Translations under genes and position numbers: made by a program
Notes under the pieces: generated by a model
Database searches by the model: none
What the model saw: the letters and a program-made list of their open reading frames with translations, nothing else
Told to the model about the DNA's origin: nothing
Part shown: positions 62,245 to 64,000 of the stretch, one piece after another
Position numbering within the stretch: the stretch's first letter is position 1
How the letters are laid out: every line of letters starts with the position of its first letter
Source of the DNA: Butyrivibrio sp. MB2005
Lineage (GTDB): Bacteria; Bacillota; Clostridia; Lachnospirales; Lachnospiraceae
Reading direction: 5' to 3'
Assembly (NCBI RefSeq): GCF_000424285.1
Contig: NZ_KE384157.1
Location: 316,682 to 380,681, forward strand
Length of the DNA stretch: 64,000 nucleotides

Positions 62245-63672
62245 ATGAGGAAACTATTCAAACTCGGCGTGGCCGCATTGGCGTCTGCGCTGTCTATTGC
62301 GTGCGCAATTCCAAGCACAGTCAGTGCTGCAGGGTATCCGACAATAACACTGGAATTTGAACATGCCAAGACAAACAAAACCTATGATGACTACCTGATT
62401 TCTTTGGACAAGCAGGTGGTATATCAGACCGGCGATAAGGCTGCATGGAACCAGGAATTCAAAAAGTATAAGGATCAGAAAGATACCTATTATCAGACCT
62501 ATCAGATTAAAAACAATGTAACAACCTACTACATAGTAAAGAAGGTATATAAGAATGAGGTAACAGGTGCTACAGGTACAAAAAAAGAAGTATCACCCTC
62601 TGCCACATACTCAGACACTGCCAACATGGGCGGCACAGTATATGTTGATGCTGGCGAGCCCACAAGAATTCGTGTAAAGCTTTGTAGTGGTGACGTTAGA
62701 GTTGGAAATGTAAAATCAACCAAGAAAAAAGTTGTTGCAGCTAAAATTGATAAGAGAAACAGTATCGTTAACTATTCTGATGAACATGCACAGATCAGTT
62801 ATGATTCCAAGAACAAGCAGTATTACTATTACAAGAGCACCGGAGAAAAGATTATTATTCCTACTGCCGGAGATGGCTTTGATCAGAACTCTGCCGAGTA
62901 TATAAACTCAAATCGTTCTTCAGCTGATATTTATCTTCTTCTTACTCCTAAAAAGAAGGGTAAGGCAAAGCTGAAGTTCAAAATCTACAACAATGCCGGA
63001 CAGGTTACAGGAAATGTTTCAGTTAATGTTGTTGTAAGAGACGATTCATCAATATTTAAGACCTTCTCCTATGGTGGAAAATCACTTATCCAAAAGACCT
63101 ATGGCGATAAGAATTATATAAACTACGGAAGATCAGTTGCTTCATACGACTATAACTATACAAATAAGACAAAGGGCAAGCTTGTTGTAAAGGCCAACAA
63201 GGGCTATAAGATCGTTAAGATTCAGGTTGGTTCATATAGAAGAAAAGCCAGCAAAGGTTACCACAATGATAACTTTAACAACACCAGCTATGAGGAAGAC
63301 GTTGAAGGAAATCGCACAGACCAGTATGCAAACGGTGTTTACAACGGATGTGACTTAAACGGTGACGGCGATGCCTTAGATAAATTCTATGGTCAGGAAG
63401 AGAGCGATACCTGCTATTACTACAAGACGGTTAAATCCGGCAGCACAATTAAGCTTTCAAAGGTAGGAAACCTTGCAAACTACTGCGACGGAAAGCGTTA
63501 CTTTAATGATGACGTAGACGGAAGTCCTCGCAGCACAAGAGCAATTACCAAGAGAAACAGCGAGTATGCTCCCACAAGAATCCTTATCACATATTATGAT
63601 CAGGAAGCAAAGCATTATGATTATACCTACACTACCCTTTACACAAAGGCTAAGCAGTTTAAGATGAAATAA
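62245..63672 (+). CDS. Secreted beta-rich surface protein
   Basis: A 475-residue exported protein. Residues 1-31 are a signal peptide ending near VSAAG. The mature part is rich in Tyr, Lys, Asn and Thr and looks like two Ig-like units: 'VSPSATYSDTANMGG..TRIRVKLCSGDVRVGNVKS' (about 95-135) and 'KKKGKAKLKFKIYNNAGQVTGNV' (read as KGKAKLKFKIYNNAG). 'DLNGDGDALDKF' is a Ca-binding EF-hand/dockerin-like loop. No LPxTG or SLH anchor is seen. The ATG at 62245 has TGGAGG 8 bases upstream. Function unknown. Confidence 0.8.
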   Translation: MRKLFKLGVAALASALSIACAIPSTVSAAGYPTITLEFEHAKTNKTYDDYLISLDKQVVYQTGDKAAWNQEFKKYKDQKDTYYQTYQIKNNVTTYYIVKKVYKNEVTGATGTKKEVSPSATYSDTANMGGTVYVDAGEPTRIRVKLCSGDVRVGNVKSTKKKVVAAKIDKRNSIVNYSDEHAQISYDSKNKQYYYYKSTGEKIIIPTAGDGFDQNSAEYINSNRSSADIYLLLTPKKKGKAKLKFKIYNNAGQVTGNVSVNVVVRDDSSIFKTFSYGGKSLIQKTYGDKNYINYGRSVASYDYNYTNKTKGKLVVKANKGYKIVKIQVGSYRRKASKGYHNDNFNNTSYEEDVEGNRTDQYANGVYNGCDLNGDGDALDKFYGQEESDTCYYYKTVKSGSTIKLSKVGNLANYCDGKRYFNDDVDGSPRSTRAITKRNSEYAPTRILITYYDQEAKHYDYTYTTLYTKAKQFKMK

Positions 63673-63690
63673 TTAAGGACTAATATGAAA

Positions 63691-64000
63691 GGGGCTGTGA
63701 AATAATAAGCCCATGAAAAAAAGAGAAGTAATAGCTGGAAACAGCCGATTACTTCTCTTTTTTCATGGTAAAATATTACCATGAACAATCAAACCAATTC
63801 TTATAATACTATAAATCAGGGCGTTTTACCATTTTTTATTTCAGATTGTTTGGATATCTGTGATCCGGTTTTTACTTTTGACGAACTCGTGGGAGGTATG
63901 AATCTTGAGAAGTATCTGAAAAATGTGCCAGAGCATAAGCTTGGCAGAATCAGATATAATCCAGTCAAAATGTTGAAGACCGTACTATTCGGTTTTATGA
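63691..64000 (+). mobile_element. Left end of an IS1182-like insertion sequence
   Basis: GGGGCTGTGAAATAATAAGC at 63691 begins an element 18 bases after the secreted-protein stop. GGGGCTGTGA-type ends are typical of IS1182-like elements. A long perfect-looking stem (CATGAAAAAAAGAGAAGTAAT and its complement, 63712-63768) lies before the transposase. The right end is beyond the window. Confidence 0.75.
63781..64000 (+). CDS. IS1182-like transposase, N-terminal part
   Basis: The frame opens with ATG at 63781 and runs to the window edge (73 codons). 'LPFFISDCLDICDPVFTFDE' and 'GRIRYNPVKMLKTVLFGFM' match the DUF772-type N-terminus of IS1182/IS5-like DDE transposases. The catalytic DDE residues lie beyond the window. 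No SD is apparent; the preceding hairpin may block read-in from outside promoters. Confidence 0.8.
   Translation, partial: MNNQTNSYNTINQGVLPFFISDCLDICDPVFTFDELVGGMNLEKYLKNVPEHKLGRIRYNPVKMLKTVLFGFM

Overview
The window looks like a chromosomal stretch of a Gram-positive anaerobic Clostridia, most likely a Lachnospiraceae of the Butyrivibrio/Pseudobutyrivibrio type. Reasons: AddAB rather than RecBCD, clean GGAGG-type ribosome binding sites, a FeoB-associated Cys-rich peptide, a YerC/YecD repressor, a bactofilin with a LytM partner, GH13 and GH3 enzymes, and secreted proteins with Ig-like folds. The placement is inference from gene content only. I see no rRNA, tRNA or CRISPR array.

Layout. 1-11.5 kb: the 5' part of a secreted Ig-like protein, then a minus-strand operon purO-like / AICAR transformylase / addB / addA headed by a ZTP (pfl) riboswitch with its terminator, then a TraX-family membrane protein and a small membrane protein. 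11.5-21 kb: GH13 alpha-glucosidase-type enzyme, M16 lipoprotein protease, flavodoxin, zinc-ribbon membrane protein, the TrkA-TrkH potassium system, and a 51-residue FeoB-associated Cys-rich peptide with a strong promoter and a Fur-like box. 21-28.6 kb: secreted PsbP-like protein, GT-C membrane glycosyltransferase, ThrRS without a TGS domain, SEC-C protein, cold-shock protein, YerC, bactofilin plus a degenerate LytM protein. This part carries several copies of two palindromic repeat families. 28.7-34.8 kb: eukaryote-type HisA, DapB, DapA, a small acidic protein, a YvyF-like zinc-finger protein, TypA/BipA and YigZ.

34.8-49 kb: class A PBP, a GGDEF protein and a chemotaxis receptor, ApbE overlapping a PAS histidine-kinase-like protein whose phospho-accepting His is Asn, an orphan HTH/N6-adenine methyltransferase, and a phospholipid operon (flippase-like protein, PssA, Psd, YgjV-GNAT). 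49-64 kb: UvrD/PcrA-type helicase, an 888-bp non-coding region with 115-bp tandem repeats, a 21-bp tandem repeat and a long hairpin, a broken GH3 gene, a PreA-like dehydrogenase with an extra N-terminal cysteine domain, a SUV3-type RNA helicase, an AraC regulator divergent from a MATE exporter, an ABC exporter, an AAC(3)-family acetyltransferase, a secreted protein, and the left end of an IS1182-like element running off the window.

How genes work together: the ZTP riboswitch senses the AICAR-derived alarmone, and the operon under it encodes the two final steps of IMP synthesis starting from AICAR. The HisA in this window lies in the other pathway that produces AICAR. Both the transformylase and HisA look eukaryote-like. 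The strongest candidates for new biology are the Asn-for-His kinase coupled to ApbE, the ATTACATCG repeat region, the repeat families around thrS, and the linkage of addAB to ZTP sensing. I did not see an unmistakable new multi-gene defence or biosynthetic system.
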